Of a stretch of DNA of 64,000 nucleotides, positions 14,301 to 25,692 are shown in pieces. Source of the DNA: Cucumis sativus. Taxonomy: Eukaryota; Streptophyta; Magnoliopsida; Cucurbitales; Cucurbitaceae. The translations under genes were made by a program, and so were the position numbers. The stretch is from positions 25,033,489 through 25,097,488 of the forward strand of contig NC_026655.2 of NCBI RefSeq assembly GCF_000004075.3, given 5' to 3'. The notes under the pieces were generated by a model. That model had not been told where the DNA came from, ran no database searches, and saw nothing but the letters and a program-made list of their open reading frames with translations. How positions within the stretch are numbered: position 1 is the first letter of the stretch; each line of letters begins with the position of its first letter.

Positions 14301-17300
14301 TGAATCTTCTTATAATAGGGGTTGAACCACTATGGGATCAAGTTGTTGGCCATTTTGTTGAGGTAACAACATTACGCTTTCTTTGATTCCCATTTTTGAA
14401 TTAGTTCCATTTTTAACAGTTTTCTAGAATGGTTAGCAGCTTGCCAATAACTCCAATCAGCATGTACGCAATATAGCACTCGATGCTTTGGACCAATCAA
14501 TCTGCTCAGTTTTAGGTTCAGAGCCATTTCTAGATTTCACCTCGCCTAATCAACATACCTCTCTGAAGGTGGCCATAATTCTCGTCCTGGTTCTTTTCTG
14601 TATCATATTGAAAGTGAGAGAGATAACTGATTTTGATTTGAGTCCATTTGGGCGTCTGTTTTAGATTGAAGACAGAGTTGAAAAGCTGAGGTCACTGGAG
14701 TGTTCTGTTATATCTCCTCTGCAGTCTTTATATTCTTCTTCTCAAAGCATTGATGTTTGCTCAGGATCGTTAAAGATCCTTCTGCATGTTTTAGAGGTAA
14801 CTTATGCTACTAAAGTTTTATAAACTCTCTCTTGTGTATTAATGTCTTCCTAGATGATAATATTTTTTTTGAAAAACTCAGAGACATGGAGAAAAGTTAC
14901 GCTACAGCTGGCCAAATATTCTCGAGCTGTTAAGGTTAGATTTTCACCGATTATTTTAATCCTAAGCGTCATGCTATCATGTTTGGCTGACCTTCTCTAA
15001 CTACTTGTTTTTAAAGGTCTGTTGCAGATGCTTCTGAGAAAGACCTTGTTGCTCTTGGTTTTCAGGTTAGGAAATGATTCAATGATAACTATTGAGAACA
15101 GATCCTCAATATTTTACAGATAAATCTGTCGCTTCCCAATTCTACTATCCAGTTCATGATAGAAATCTTTTGTATAATTTTAATATAATTCCTTTGGCTT
15201 TTCTTTTGTAATTTTATTCACAATGAAATTACTTATCAATAAAAATGGATCAAAATGGCTTTTCTGTTCAGTTGTGGATATCTTGCATGTGTACAATACA
15301 AGTATTTGATGATACCTTAAGTTCAAGTTGATCTTGGAGAACGTTGTTGTTTCATGCAACTCATCCAGAATTTCTTGCATACCAGCATTGGATATTATCT
15401 GGACTTGATTCTTAGTACAACGCTCAATGATCCACAAAAATGTTACGGTTCATTGTTTTTCGTAATAGCTATACAGGAATGGAGAAGAAGATACTAGTGC
15501 TTGGTTGTACTGCTTGTACTAGCAATATTTTCTCATGCGAATATTAAATCTCAATTTTTATGAAAGTTATGGTATGGATAGTGTTAGATATTATAATAAA
15601 TTTATCTTCACCTACTGCCTTAAACTTTTGAGTTGAGTTGGTGATTTAAGATAAAAGGGTATCAGAATTTCGAACCACCTTTCTCCCTCTTCACCTTTGG
15701 AAAAAGATTACTTTAAAGCACTTTGGAAAACCAGCAGTCCAAGGAGAATAAATGTCTTGGTTTGGATTATGGCAGTGGGTTCTCTAAACTGTTCCGGAAC
15801 TATACAAAGGAAGCTTCCCAATACCTGTTTACTGCCTTGAGTGTGCCCCCTTTGCTTGGAAAACAGTGATCTCTTAATACACTTCTTCATTTTCTGTCCC
15901 TTCTCACCTAATTGTTGGTTTAGCATATTTTCTATGCTCAAATCAGTTTGGGTCTTTGATGGTTCGTTTAGCACCAATGTGCTCCAATTATTGAGGGGGC
16001 CTTATTTATCAAAAAAAAAACCTTTTCTAATTTGGGTTAATTTGATAAAAGCGCTTCTAGCTGAGATTTGGTTTGAACGTAACCAATGCAACGCATCTCC
16101 CATGATAAAAAAAAGGGATTGGGTTGACATCGTAGAGATTTCTAAAAGAAACGCAGCGGTTTGGTGTTCTTCAAATGCAGAATTCAAAGATTTATCTATA
16201 CAGGACTGCCATAATCAAAACCAGACATTTATTCTCCTTGGACTGCTGGTTTTCCAAAGTGCTTTAAAGTAAACTTTTTCCAAAGGTGAAGAGGGAGAAA
16301 GGTGCTTTGAAAGGGACTTAACTGAAAAATGGCCTGAAGATTCTAATGACCAAACTCTCCTGTCATCCAAATCCGTTAGACCTTTGTGAGATATGAGTGT
16401 TAAAAGACATTGGAAATCTTGAATTTCTTCATCTTTAAGCAATCTTCAAAATAAAGAACATTGTACTTTGAGTTTAATAATAATAAAGAAGCTTATCTCC
16501 TTTTCAAAAAAGAGAATAGGTGGTTCAGGGAGGTCCTGTGTTCAAGCTCTAATACCATTTTAAATTACCAATTGACCCAAAAGTTTAAGCTAGTAGGTGA
16601 AAGTAAATTTAATGTAATATCCAACGGTTAGAAACGTGGCCTAAAATTTACTGAAGGAGCGCACTTGACCTGAGCTCAATGGTATATATTTTCTCCAAGA
16701 GTTGGGCCAACATTAAAATTGCCTAGGAAATAAATTACAATTCTTTGTTTGAGTTTAATCTTTGAGCACTATTTTATCAATGAAAAGTTTTGGATCTTTT
16801 TTGTATCTTTTTTTTTTTTCCTTTTCTTTTTAATGAAAACTTAAAAAGGGTAGGAAATATGCTTGAACAAAAGAGATAACTGCCAAGGAAATTCTTAAAG
16901 ACTCAAAAAGTGCTCACTCAGAAGATTACTCGTTCCTTTTGTTTCTTTGTTTGAAAAGGGAACGAGTCTCTTTTATTAACATAATAATGAGACAAAAGCT
17001 CAAAGTACAATAGGATTATACAATGAGCAAAAAAACCTAGGGATCAGTAGACGCATCCAAACATCTCAACTAGGTTGACACCTCTACCTCCTCCACACAG
17101 TTGCAAACTAGTAAGAACATATGGGCTTAGGGCAGATAAACGGCCTCTTGCATAATAAGCAATTATAAATGAAAACCATATAAAAAGTCCAAGATCTAGT
17201 AGACCAATAACCAGACTGCACAAGAGCACCCTGTAAGTGAGGTATGAAACCAAAAATCTCTGATCCTTGATCAGATTGCTGAAATGAAAATTTCGTTGTT

Positions 17301-20300
17301 GAGAATTTGATGATGATGATTTTGTTTTTCCTGCATTCTTTAGTTTCACTTTAGGCAATTATATTTGCTTTTGATGCATTACTATCAATTCCATCATCTG
17401 CTACTGTTGTTTCTATACCAAATCCATGTCTATGTCCATCTGGTTCATTGGATGGTGTAGTCCATGCCCATCTGCTATTACAGACTGTATTTATCTTCCA
17501 ATTTCTTATTTTTGTTTTTGGCAAGTTGGTTATTTGAGGTTTTTTCATAACAGCTGGATATTAGTAGTTTTGTGTGATTCATAAAATTAATAGAATTTTT
17601 GTGTTTTCTTTTAGAGTTTACGTGTGATCTTGAACGATGGACTTTCCAGCATACCACAAGAATGCCTCCATGTGTAAGAGGGATTCTACTTGGAGTTCTT
17701 ATTCATTTAAACAGTTTCCAATTTCACTCTGTTCTCTTCTAAGGATTATAATGTGTGCTACACTTTTCACATGTGTTCATGCAATTATAGTTTTCACAAT
17801 TATGACTTTTCTTCAAAGAATTGTGTATTTGTGCTCTGTTTCATGATGATTCTCTGCTTTGGCATACAGTAATTATTTCTTGCATCAAGATGCTTTATTA
17901 AGCTTTTCCTTTCTATTCTTCCCGAGTGTAGAATTAAGAATATTTAGCATCCTTGTTCCTTTAGAAGTAAAACAAATCTGAAATCCACTGGCTTAATTGG
18001 AATAATCGCTGGTGTTTGTCCACAAGGACCAATTTAACGCAGGAGCTACTTCCTCTAGTTGATCTGGACATGCATAAAAACAAAAGTCAAAACTTCAGCT
18101 ACTAGCATCATGATTATGCATTTAGTTGTAGTCTCAGATAATCTTACTTCGATATCAATTTGGATATTGCAGATGTGTTGATGTGACGGGAGCATACAGT
18201 GCTCAAAAAACAGAGTTAAATATAAGCTTAACAGCAATAGGGCTTTTGTGGACTATAACTGATTTTATTGTGAAGAGGCTTCTACATGATCATGTGGGCA
18301 AGAAGGATGCAAGTAGCTTCCCTGGTAAATTCATAAACGGTTTCTAGCTTCTGTCATTAGCTGTTTGAAGTGCTAACCTTTTCTGTTGCTAAAATGATCT
18401 GAAAAACAGAGGTGGCTTTTGCCCCAAAACAAGTTAATGTTGAAAGGTTTGAAGAACAGATGGTTGAGGTGTCCAATCACGCTGATACCTCTCCACTCAC
18501 AAAGATAGTTGATAGCAACAAGTTGCTGTTTTCCGTTTTCTCATTGCTTCACAAGCTTGGAGCTGATGATAGACCTGAGGTAAAATAATATGGGAATATA
18601 TGCCCCACGGTCTTCATTTTGTCAATCTTGATGTGTTATATGTAGAATTAACTACGGTTCCTATGAATTTTAAGTTCAATATCAGCACATTTATATGCCT
18701 CCAGGTTCGAAATTCAGCTATCAGGACGCTCTTCCAGAGTCTTGGAAGTCACGGTCAAAAGCTTTCAGAAAACATTTGGGGGACATGTCTTTGGGATTAC
18801 GTTTTTCCCATCTTAGACCATGCTTCCCACATGGTAACTTTGATGTGATAACATAACTACTCTTACCGTTTGCTGATTTTTCTGCTGATGGACTTTGAAC
18901 TTCTTGTTTTGAAGGCTGCAACCTCATCCAAAGATGAATGGCAGGGGAAAGAACTGGGAACTCATGGTGGAAAGGCGGTTCATATGCTTATACATCACTC
19001 GTCCGTACTAATCTTGATTCTTGCCAAATATAGTCACTTATTTTCTAGTTTGTTACCTCTCTGATTCTAAATTAGATGAAACTATTGTATGTTATTTTCT
19101 CACACTATATGTGTTTGCAGTCGTAATACTGCTCAAAAACAGTGGGACGAAACGCTGGTTCTGGTGCTTTCTGGAATAGCACGTATTTTGCGATCTTTTT
19201 TCCCATTCCTTAGAAGCTTAACAAACTTTTGGTCTGGTAGGTCAATGGTGAATGTTTTTGCTTGATTGCATCAATTTTCTTATTTTCTTGTTTGTGCATC
19301 TGTCATATTGTTTAATACATCTTTAGTTGTTTTTCATTGGTTGTTTATAACAACGTTTCCTGCTTCTCATACTGCAGGATGGGAATCTTTGATTCTTTTT
19401 GTGAAGAATAGTATTCTAAATGGCAGTAAAGAGGTAGCACTTGCAGCAATAAATTGTCTACAGACAACAGTTGTTTCCCATTCTCCCAAGGTAATCACCA
19501 TTGATCAGAGAAATTTTCTTTCATATGCATGTTTCCGTTAGAATATACTGATAACAAAATTCATACTCTCCAAATAAATGATTATGTGTGGCCTGAATCA
19601 TCTTTAATTTTTAACTTTTGGAACAGGGGAACTTGCCAATGACTTACCTTGTTTCAGTACTTAATGTCTATGAGCTTGTTCTTCAAAAGTCACCACACTA
19701 CAGTGGTAATGCTGCTAGCAAAGTGAAGCAGGAAATTTTGCACGGTCTTGGTAATGATTTACTTGTGATGTATATCTAAAACTATATTTTACATATATTT
19801 ATATCTCCTATTGACGTAAAGTGTTTGAAATAATTCCTAAACTTGTGTAAGGGACTTCCTTACAATATCGGTATTATTGAATAGAAAACTTTCCTTAAAG
19901 CAATACGCTCCTTTCTCTCTATGATAAAATTCTACTAAGGAAAAAAATGGAAAATAACAAACTCCCTACCCACTGATATCTTCGACTTCCCCTTCAACAT
20001 TTCCTCTGCCACCTCATGGTCCCCACTTCCCAATTACAAATCTCCTTTCATATTCCTCACTCCTATGCACTAACTACCATCCACGATTACTTTCTTACCT
20101 CTCCTACTATATTGATGGGTTATTGGTGGGCTGGCAAATTGTAAATCAAATATGGAAGCTGACATTATCATGTCGCTTGTAAGATTCAGAATAAGAACAG
20201 GGAGATTATATAGTTTTGTCTATTTATCGTTAACATGTCTATCTCTGTTAATCTGCTTGCAGGAGAACTATATGTGCAAGCACAAATGATGTTTGACAAC

Positions 20301-23300
20301 CAGATGTACACACAATTGCTCTCAGTTGTTGATTTGGCCATTAAGCAAGCAATAATCACTAACGAGAACTTTGAAACTGAATTTGTAAGTTTATCTTGCC
20401 CTATTTTTTTCTTGTTCAATTTAAAGAAAAGCACTCTGTGTAAGTTATTTTTTGTTTTTACTATTCGTTCATATGTTCTATCACTCCCAATTTTGGGGGA
20501 TTGGGATAGTGTATATTATCCTGAACTTGATTGCTGAAGTGAAGAATTTAGTGATATTGCTTGGAAACATCATGATTCAGTTTGAGACAGGAGGATTAAG
20601 ATTATGTCAGATGAGATTCTATGTTTTGGAGCTAGAGGTTAGCATATGGACGAATGGGAATATTAAAGTTAATCATTCTAGAAATAAAAGGAAGGAAATT
20701 ACATTATCATTATCCAACCAAAGTGCCGATTCTGAACTTTAGCTCCAAAACAAAATCTCTTTCAACAGGCAGTCATAACATTATCATTGTTCACCAAACT
20801 AAGTCCTTGAATAATCTCACAGAACTAATCGCTTAATCATACAATGTAAGGAAACTTGTGTTAGCCACCTACGTAGCATTTAATATCTGATAAGTCTCCT
20901 TGAAATCCAAATGTTGTATGGTCAAATAGGTTGTTCCGTGAGAATATGCACATAATTTGATCTGGACACTTAAAGTATGGATATTTTGAAAATAGAAAAA
21001 AAGAAAAAAGAAAACAAAAATGCGAACAGCCACTTCTACATTTGGATTGATATTCGGCCCAATTATATGAGGTGGAGTTTGATTTAGCATCATGAATGAA
21101 ACTGCGACGTATTGTTTGATTCAAATTTTCACTTCCTTGTTACCATTTAGGAAGAAGTCTTGGTTTTGAGGAATGGAATGATCCAGTTAAAGAAGCAAAA
21201 TTAGATGACTATGATGACGATTATTACATTCACTGTTCGAGCATCCAAATAATGAATTACCAAGCCTTGAAGGGGCTAGAATATGCAGATGAATGGGGGT
21301 CTAAATTAAAGTCCGATTAGCATTATAAATTGCATTTTGATTTTAATGCAAATTTTGTTCTCTCCCTTGACATGAAAGTGACTTTCGTAGTTGTAGCCAT
21401 CTGGGTTAATTTTCTGTTGTACTTGTGAAACGTTTCTACAAGATGTAAAGAACATGATAGCAGTTTGTTGATTTCCTTAAAAATGCTGATACATTCTCTT
21501 TTTCTCTAGGGGCATGTCCCCCCTGAGCTACGAACAATCCTGGAGATATTACCACTTTTACGTCCAACTGATGCTATCTCTTCCATGTGGCTGATTCTGC
21601 TGCGTGAATTCTTGCAATATCTTCCAAGATCAGGATCTCCATCAATCCATGAAAATGATGCGGATCAAACAAGCACTAGTTATCTTGTTCAAGGTATATT
21701 TAAATTTGTTTGGTGCAATTCCTAGGTTTTTCCATGACCTCTTATAAGTTGTGTACTTGTATTTATTTCAGCAAATCAGGGGAGGCTAAGGAACGAAAGG
21801 CATCCTAGAGCTGCTTCTGCGACCTCTAACCATGAAGCTTCTCAGTCTGTGACTCCAGGATCAGCAGTTGCACCAGTTGGCATTCAAAATGTTCTGTTTG
21901 CAGAAAAGCTTGTTCCTGCTTTGGTTGAGCTTTTCCTTCAGGCACCAATGGTTGAAAAATGTATTATATGCCCCGAAATTATCCAGAGTCTTGGAAGGTA
22001 CAGATTTTTACTTTCTTTCACTCAACTTCTTGAAAATGTGGCCTTGTAGAATGTAGGTAAGATAGTTTGCTGGAGGATAGGTGTGAGTCCATTCTGTGAA
22101 TTTGTAGAGAATGAAGAAACATGGACATGGGACTGAAATCGATGGCTTGTCACCAAACCTGTATTAATCATGTAATGCTGTCCAACTCCAAAATATTTGA
22201 AAAAACGTCTGAAGCAACTTAACTTTCTTGGGAATGATTTTCCTTTCTAGTTGATGTTTTACTTTCTTACTATAGGAAAAAAAAATCAATTTATACCTCT
22301 AAACTTTGGAGGTTGTTTCCATTAAAACCTCAAACCAATAATTGTATCAATCTAAAGCTAACCTTTTATAACTAAATCAATTCAGACCCTCTGATAGTGA
22401 TTTGTAATTGCTTACTATTAGATTTCATTTAAAACCAGCTCAAAATCCTCGTGCTATAACTATTCTTCATCCAAAAAATTTTCAGTAACAATAATTATTA
22501 TCACATAATTCTTCCTAAATAAGTAAAGCAAATAGAAGAAGATAAGAAGATGAAACGTTACTCACATTAATGAAAACCTCTACCATCCATTTGATTCTAA
22601 CCATTTCTCTAATATTAGGACAATCTTACTTGAACAAGACCTATCCATACTTTCATAGGTTTTACAACTGTCATTGAGTTCTAAGGAGACAAGAACCAAA
22701 GTCTGGTGGATGAATTACTGCCTTGTGGCTACTGCATGATTAACGCTAACGGGTCTTGGTCCAGCAGCTGTAGAGGATCGTTCTTGACAGGCTCTAACCT
22801 GCTGGGATGGCCACAAGGCTGTCTGACAGACTTCAAAAGAAAAAACTCTAATGTTGGGTTAATTCTTGCATTTAAAAAGTCTTATACACTCATAAAAGCC
22901 ATTTATGAATAACTTCAAAATGGAATTGAAACAGGGGTCTAAATTGATTCACTTGAATTAAAAGAACTATAATTAATTAAAATTTACTATTTTTCATCAC
23001 CATTAAAATTAATTTTACAATTCCACATCATAATTAGTTTCAATTAATTAATGCCTATTAATTGATCTAAAATAATACATTTCTTTACAACGATATTTCA
23101 CCCAAAACCTTGGGAGTGAAAAGGTATTTTTCCCTTTCTATTTTAGTTCGTGATACATGTCTTTACAATGATGAGCAACGGAAAGTTTTCTCTTTTAGGT
23201 GTATGACAACAAGAAGAGAGCATCCCGATGGTGCACTTTGGAGATTGGCTGTCGAAGGTTTTAATCAAATACTTTCTGATGACGTGAAAAACTTAACTAC

Positions 23301-25692
23301 GAATGTTCTAACAGAGACATGTACTAGCAAACCAGCAAGAACTCGAATATGGAAGGAAGTTGCGGATGTTTATGAATTTTTCCTTGTGGGATATTGTGGA
23401 CGAGCTATATCCAGTTCACTCCCATCTGGGTCAATGGAAGCTAATGAGAGTCTCGAGATGACTCTCTTGAACATTCTGGGTGACAAGATTCTTAAATCAC
23501 CACTTGATGCACCTCATGATGTAATTTTCTCGAGCTGGCTTGGTTCTAGCATAGTGCAATCTTATCAGTTAACTTTTTAAACGCATTGACAAGATTCTAG
23601 CCGTAGATATTGATATTGGATATTTTGCCCGACCCCAACAGAATAGGCAATAAAATAATTTGGAGCTTTTTCTTTTGTTATTTAACATGAATTTTACTGC
23701 AATGTCTGCACACACACGTTATTTTGGATTATATGCTTGCCCATGACGCTTTCCTTGTTAACATTTACGCAATCAACCTCGTTGCCTACATCTATCATTT
23801 CTAGTTTTAGGCTTTTTTTCATCAGCACATTGGTTCCTGCACATTTTTCTTAATATTTCATTTTGATTCACTGGTTAATAGACCATCCTTTTCTTGTACC
23901 AGATTTTATTTATTCATTTAATTTTTTTGGTCAGAGTTTAACTATGCATCGTTCATAGTTAATAAAGAGTTTCTAATCGGATATGAGAACTTTCACGTCA
24001 TTTGTCAGACACTGAATTTATGTACAATATCATCTTGTAAAGCAACCTTGGCAGTTGCTCATTTCTTTATAATTTTCTAATTTTCTATTACCTCCCAACA
24101 TCATAACTCATAGGTTATCCAAAGATTAGTTTCCACATTGGACCGATGTGCATCACGAACTTGCTCATTGCCTGTTGAGACGGTAGAGCTGATGCCCATC
24201 CACTGTAGCAGATTTTCCTTGACCTGTTTGCAGAAGTTGTTTTCTTTAAGCAGGTATTCTATGGAAATCATCGCCTTATGTCTGATTTTGATTTTTTAAC
24301 ATTTATGTGAAGATGGTCTTTATGTGTGGAAAATCTTACGATCATCTTGTCTGTGAAACTGCCATGGGCAAAACAACATGCTGGGATCTGCATGATCGAT
24401 GTCTGATTAGAAAAGGACATGGTTTCAAAATCAACTTCAGCATATTTCTAAATGTGGTCTGCACCATTCAGCAACCATTTTCTTTATTTTTTTTTGTAAT
24501 GCTAAATCATTGCAGAAGCATAAAGATGCATTCATGTGTTTCAGGAGGAGAATAATGCTTTCTAGTTCTTTAATCTCATGTTTCTTCAGTTACAAACTAA
24601 TATTTTTCATCTTTATCAGCTACGACAATGAAGATGGTAAATGGAGTTTGACAAGATGTGAAGTCAGCAAAATCTCAATCTTGTTACTCGTGACGAGGTG
24701 CCAATCCATCTTGAACAGGTTTCTGATCGATGAGAATTACCTAGGTGCGTAATTTTGTTTACCTCTGTCATCAGGAATAAATTAAAATGAATATCTTTTT
24801 ATTCTATTGGTGAGTATTGAGCTACTCTTCACTAATTCTTCTGAATTTTACTATTACAAGCAGGTGAACGCCCATTGCCTGCAGCAAGGCTTGATGAAAT
24901 TATTTATATCCTACAAGAACTAGCTCGTCTCAAAATCCATTTCGATACTGCCTCAGTTCTTCCTTTGCCATCGCATTTAAATATTGTCTCAAACAAGGAG
25001 AATCATGATCGACGTCCTCACCTACTCATTTTATTTCCTTCCTTCTGTGAGCTTGTCATCTCAAGGTAAACAAAAATAGACATATCTTGAAAGAAGCAAT
25101 AATCACCATCCAGTTTTAATATTGTTTAAGATTAAAAGTCCATAGTCAAGGAGAGAAGTCGTTTGGCAATTTCAATAAGTGTAAACTTGAAACCTTATAT
25201 CTTGATTTTGGACTTGGTTAACTATATTACAATCCGTGTCCAGTAGATGGTCGATATTAGAAATGACAAGATCGGAGTCCTTAACAATCTAATGCCATGG
25301 CATAAGAAAAGAGCAAGCAACCCTTTGACAGTACACGTTCCGGTTGGGATATATGTATATAAAATTAGTGGTGGATAGTGTTGTAGTAAATGAAAGAGGA
25401 TCATAGGACGCAGAAGAAAATCTGTTTAAATTGATTCCAGGAATTACAGATCTTTATGAAATACTGAAATTTGAGTTTCTATGTTCTGTTTGTTTTTTTT
25501 CTCCATGAAATGGGAAATGCTAAAGCGAATATGCATGAATGATATTAATAACTTAATTTATTTTTTATTCTTAAAGTTTTATTTATTTATTTATTGGTGT
25601 ACAGAGAAACAAGGGTGAGGGAATTGGTCCAAGTACTTCTTAAACTCATCACCACGGAATTGACCCTGGATAAGGTTAGCTTAGCCAATTGA
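2339..25692 (+). CDS. MON2: MON2 homologue, 5'-partial (32 exons in window)
   Basis: Large ARM/HEAT-type protein of the Golgi and endosomes, related to the non-catalytic parts of BIG/GBF Arf-GEFs. In yeast and animals Mon2 acts with Dop1 and Neo1 in endosome-to-Golgi traffic. Exons: 2339-2408, 5270-5333, 7475-7623, 7733-7860, 7940-7997, 9175-9272, 10160-10244, 10395-10460, 10525-10584, 12540-12626, 12807-12993, 14319-14362, 14440-14568, 14665-14796, 14882-14934, 15017-15065, 17615-17673, 18173-18324, 18410-18579, 18705-18833, 18915-19000, 19121-19236, 19378-19490, 19627-19750, 20263-20384, 21510-21693, 21772-21997, 23199-23520, 24114-24253, 24620-24744, 24864-25065, 25605-25692. All junctions are GT-AG and phases agree throughout. 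About 1,271 codons join without a stop. The product matches remembered plant MON2 text such as KSLARVVSNVQ, QGEAIILEILKGYQAFTQ, NIAHRLHNVLGPSWVLVLDT and HRVEPLWDQVVGHF. The family is about 1,630 residues, so roughly 360 N-terminal residues (including the DCB region) are missing to the left. It ends ...LDKVSLAN then TGA. Exon edges are by eye. Confidence 0.93.
2510..2636. repeat. Tandem repeat, about 63 bp x 2
   Basis: Two nearly identical units start with 'aaattagtaaaagggaaaaa' and end with 'gagattggttgag'. They sit in the MON2 intron. Open frames across it on the - strand are by-products of the repeat. Confidence 0.85.
2700..4505 (-). mobile_element. Nested, degenerate LINE fragments (reverse transcriptase and tails), - strand
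   Basis: The - strand encodes LINE reverse transcriptase pieces. From about 4505 down, a frame reads LHCLQFADDTLLFCKHDEG, which holds the FADD catalytic box. It continues with a WCSGHQVNWEKLALHGVN-like stretch, and near 3990-3840 with HLVKWDKVPAF and LKKRNLALLAKWGW, a usual LINE thumb/C-terminal pattern. A separate piece near 2890-2810 reads KYMYHRLATARQKR, like the LINE 'KYFHRxAxxR' linker. Two tails with the dispersed 'catctcaactag' motif lie at about 2905-3400 and 3405-3535. They are flanked by a 20-bp direct repeat (2888-2907 and 3541-3560), which suggests a later insertion. Many stops; not functional. Confidence 0.7.
4610..5085. mobile_element. LINE tails in opposite orientations
   Basis: A - strand tail starts near 4610 ('aacttttcattaagggaatg'). 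Similar starts occur near 8365 and 10715. A + strand tail lies at about 4860-5085 with 'ctagttgagatgtttggatg' near 4975, 'gagactttgtctcttttctt' and 'tcaatgaaaagtg', then an A run. No coding capacity. MON2 exon 5270-5333 follows. Confidence 0.55.
6540..7285 (+). mobile_element. Probable LINE 3' fragment in a MON2 intron
   Basis: A T- and G-rich stretch ends in 'gacggggtgtatccttaaac', 'catgtatcaacaaaaag' and 'attaaagaaaa', which looks like a LINE 3' end. Its 71-codon hydrophobic frame (6919-7134) is not like any family I know and probably reflects T-richness. Bases 6180-6500 are GC-richer with short frames on both strands that I do not recognise. Confidence 0.4.
8355..8960 (-). mobile_element. 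LINE-type tails, - strand
   Basis: A tail beginning near 8360 ('aaacttttcatcaaagatg') is followed by A-rich DNA. A second begins near 8822 with a T run and reads through 'ttaatgaaaagagacaaaat' to the dispersed motif 'gggcatctcaactaggttga' at about 8924-8943. The interval 8640-8820 is T-rich and likely part of another LINE. No coding capacity. The block sits between MON2 exons 7940-7997 and 9175-9272. Confidence 0.5.
10705..12390. mobile_element. MON2 intron filled with LINE tails
   Basis: The intron 10585-12539 contains a - strand LINE-type tail starting near 10710 ('cacttttcattaagagaatg') and a + strand T-rich tail to about 11225. A further + strand tail near 12170-12390 has 'gtcaacctagttgagatgg' at 12228-12246, 'cattaataaagaag' and an A run. 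Between 11230 and 12170 I see only AT-rich intron DNA. Confidence 0.5.
12994..14318. other. MON2 intron, AT-rich, no recognisable insert
   Basis: This is a 1.3-kb intron of AT-rich DNA. The open frame at 13377-13595 is short and low in complexity. No RNA gene, repeat unit or element end could be supported. Confidence 0.5.
15579..16627. mobile_element. Fold-back structure built from a LINE C-terminal fragment and LTR-end-like sequence
   Basis: A + strand LINE C-terminal region (15780-16200) has frames such as CPLCLENSDLLIHFFIFCP, a zf-RVT CxxC...H pattern, and LLAEIWFERNQC. Before it, 15679-15772 is repeated in inverted orientation at 16209-16303 with very few differences. Further out, 15579-15668 is matched in inverted orientation by 16541-16627; both hold 'cttaaacttttg(a/g)gt' followed by a 'ggta(t)cagag'-like site, as seen at Copia LTR ends and their initiator-tRNA-Met primer site. 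The right arm holds about 230 bp of extra LINE sequence on the - strand (WSLESSGHFSVKSLS). It lies in the MON2 intron 15066-17614. Confidence 0.7.
16940..17095 (-). mobile_element. LINE-type tail, - strand
   Basis: It begins 'tttgaaaagggaacgagtct', runs through 'aaaagctcaaagtacaatag' and ends with the dispersed motif 'aacatctcaactaggttgac' at about 17060-17079. Same family as the copies at about 3060 and 8935. It lies in the MON2 intron 15066-17614. The rest of that intron (17100-17614) is unassigned. Confidence 0.6.
22699..22833. other. Compact multi-stem hairpin in a MON2 intron
   Basis: Nested perfect inverted repeats are symmetric around one centre: AAGTCTG (22699-22705) with CAGACTT (22827-22833), GCCTTGTGGC (22720-22729) with GCCACAAGGC (22810-22819), CCAGCAG (22761-22767) with CTGCTGG (22799-22805), and AGAG (22772-22775) with CTCT (22792-22795). 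The segment is clearly GC-richer than the intron around it. It could encode a structured RNA or be part of a mobile element. I do not recognise it as tRNA, U-snRNA or a known snoRNA. The loops are too unequal for a clear miRNA precursor. Confidence 0.5.

Noticed and set aside
15708..15977. Open frame on the - strand opposite the LINE fragment
   Set aside because: Shadow of the inverted LINE sequence; no family pattern of its own.
21150..21320. Asp/Tyr-rich open stretch in a MON2 intron (LDDYDDDYYIHC region)
   Set aside because: MON2 phases join without it (20384 to 21510), it has no clean splice sites in frame, and it matches no family I know.
23110..23580. Apparent 156-codon single-exon gene
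   Set aside because: It is MON2 exon 23199-23520 read through both intron edges.
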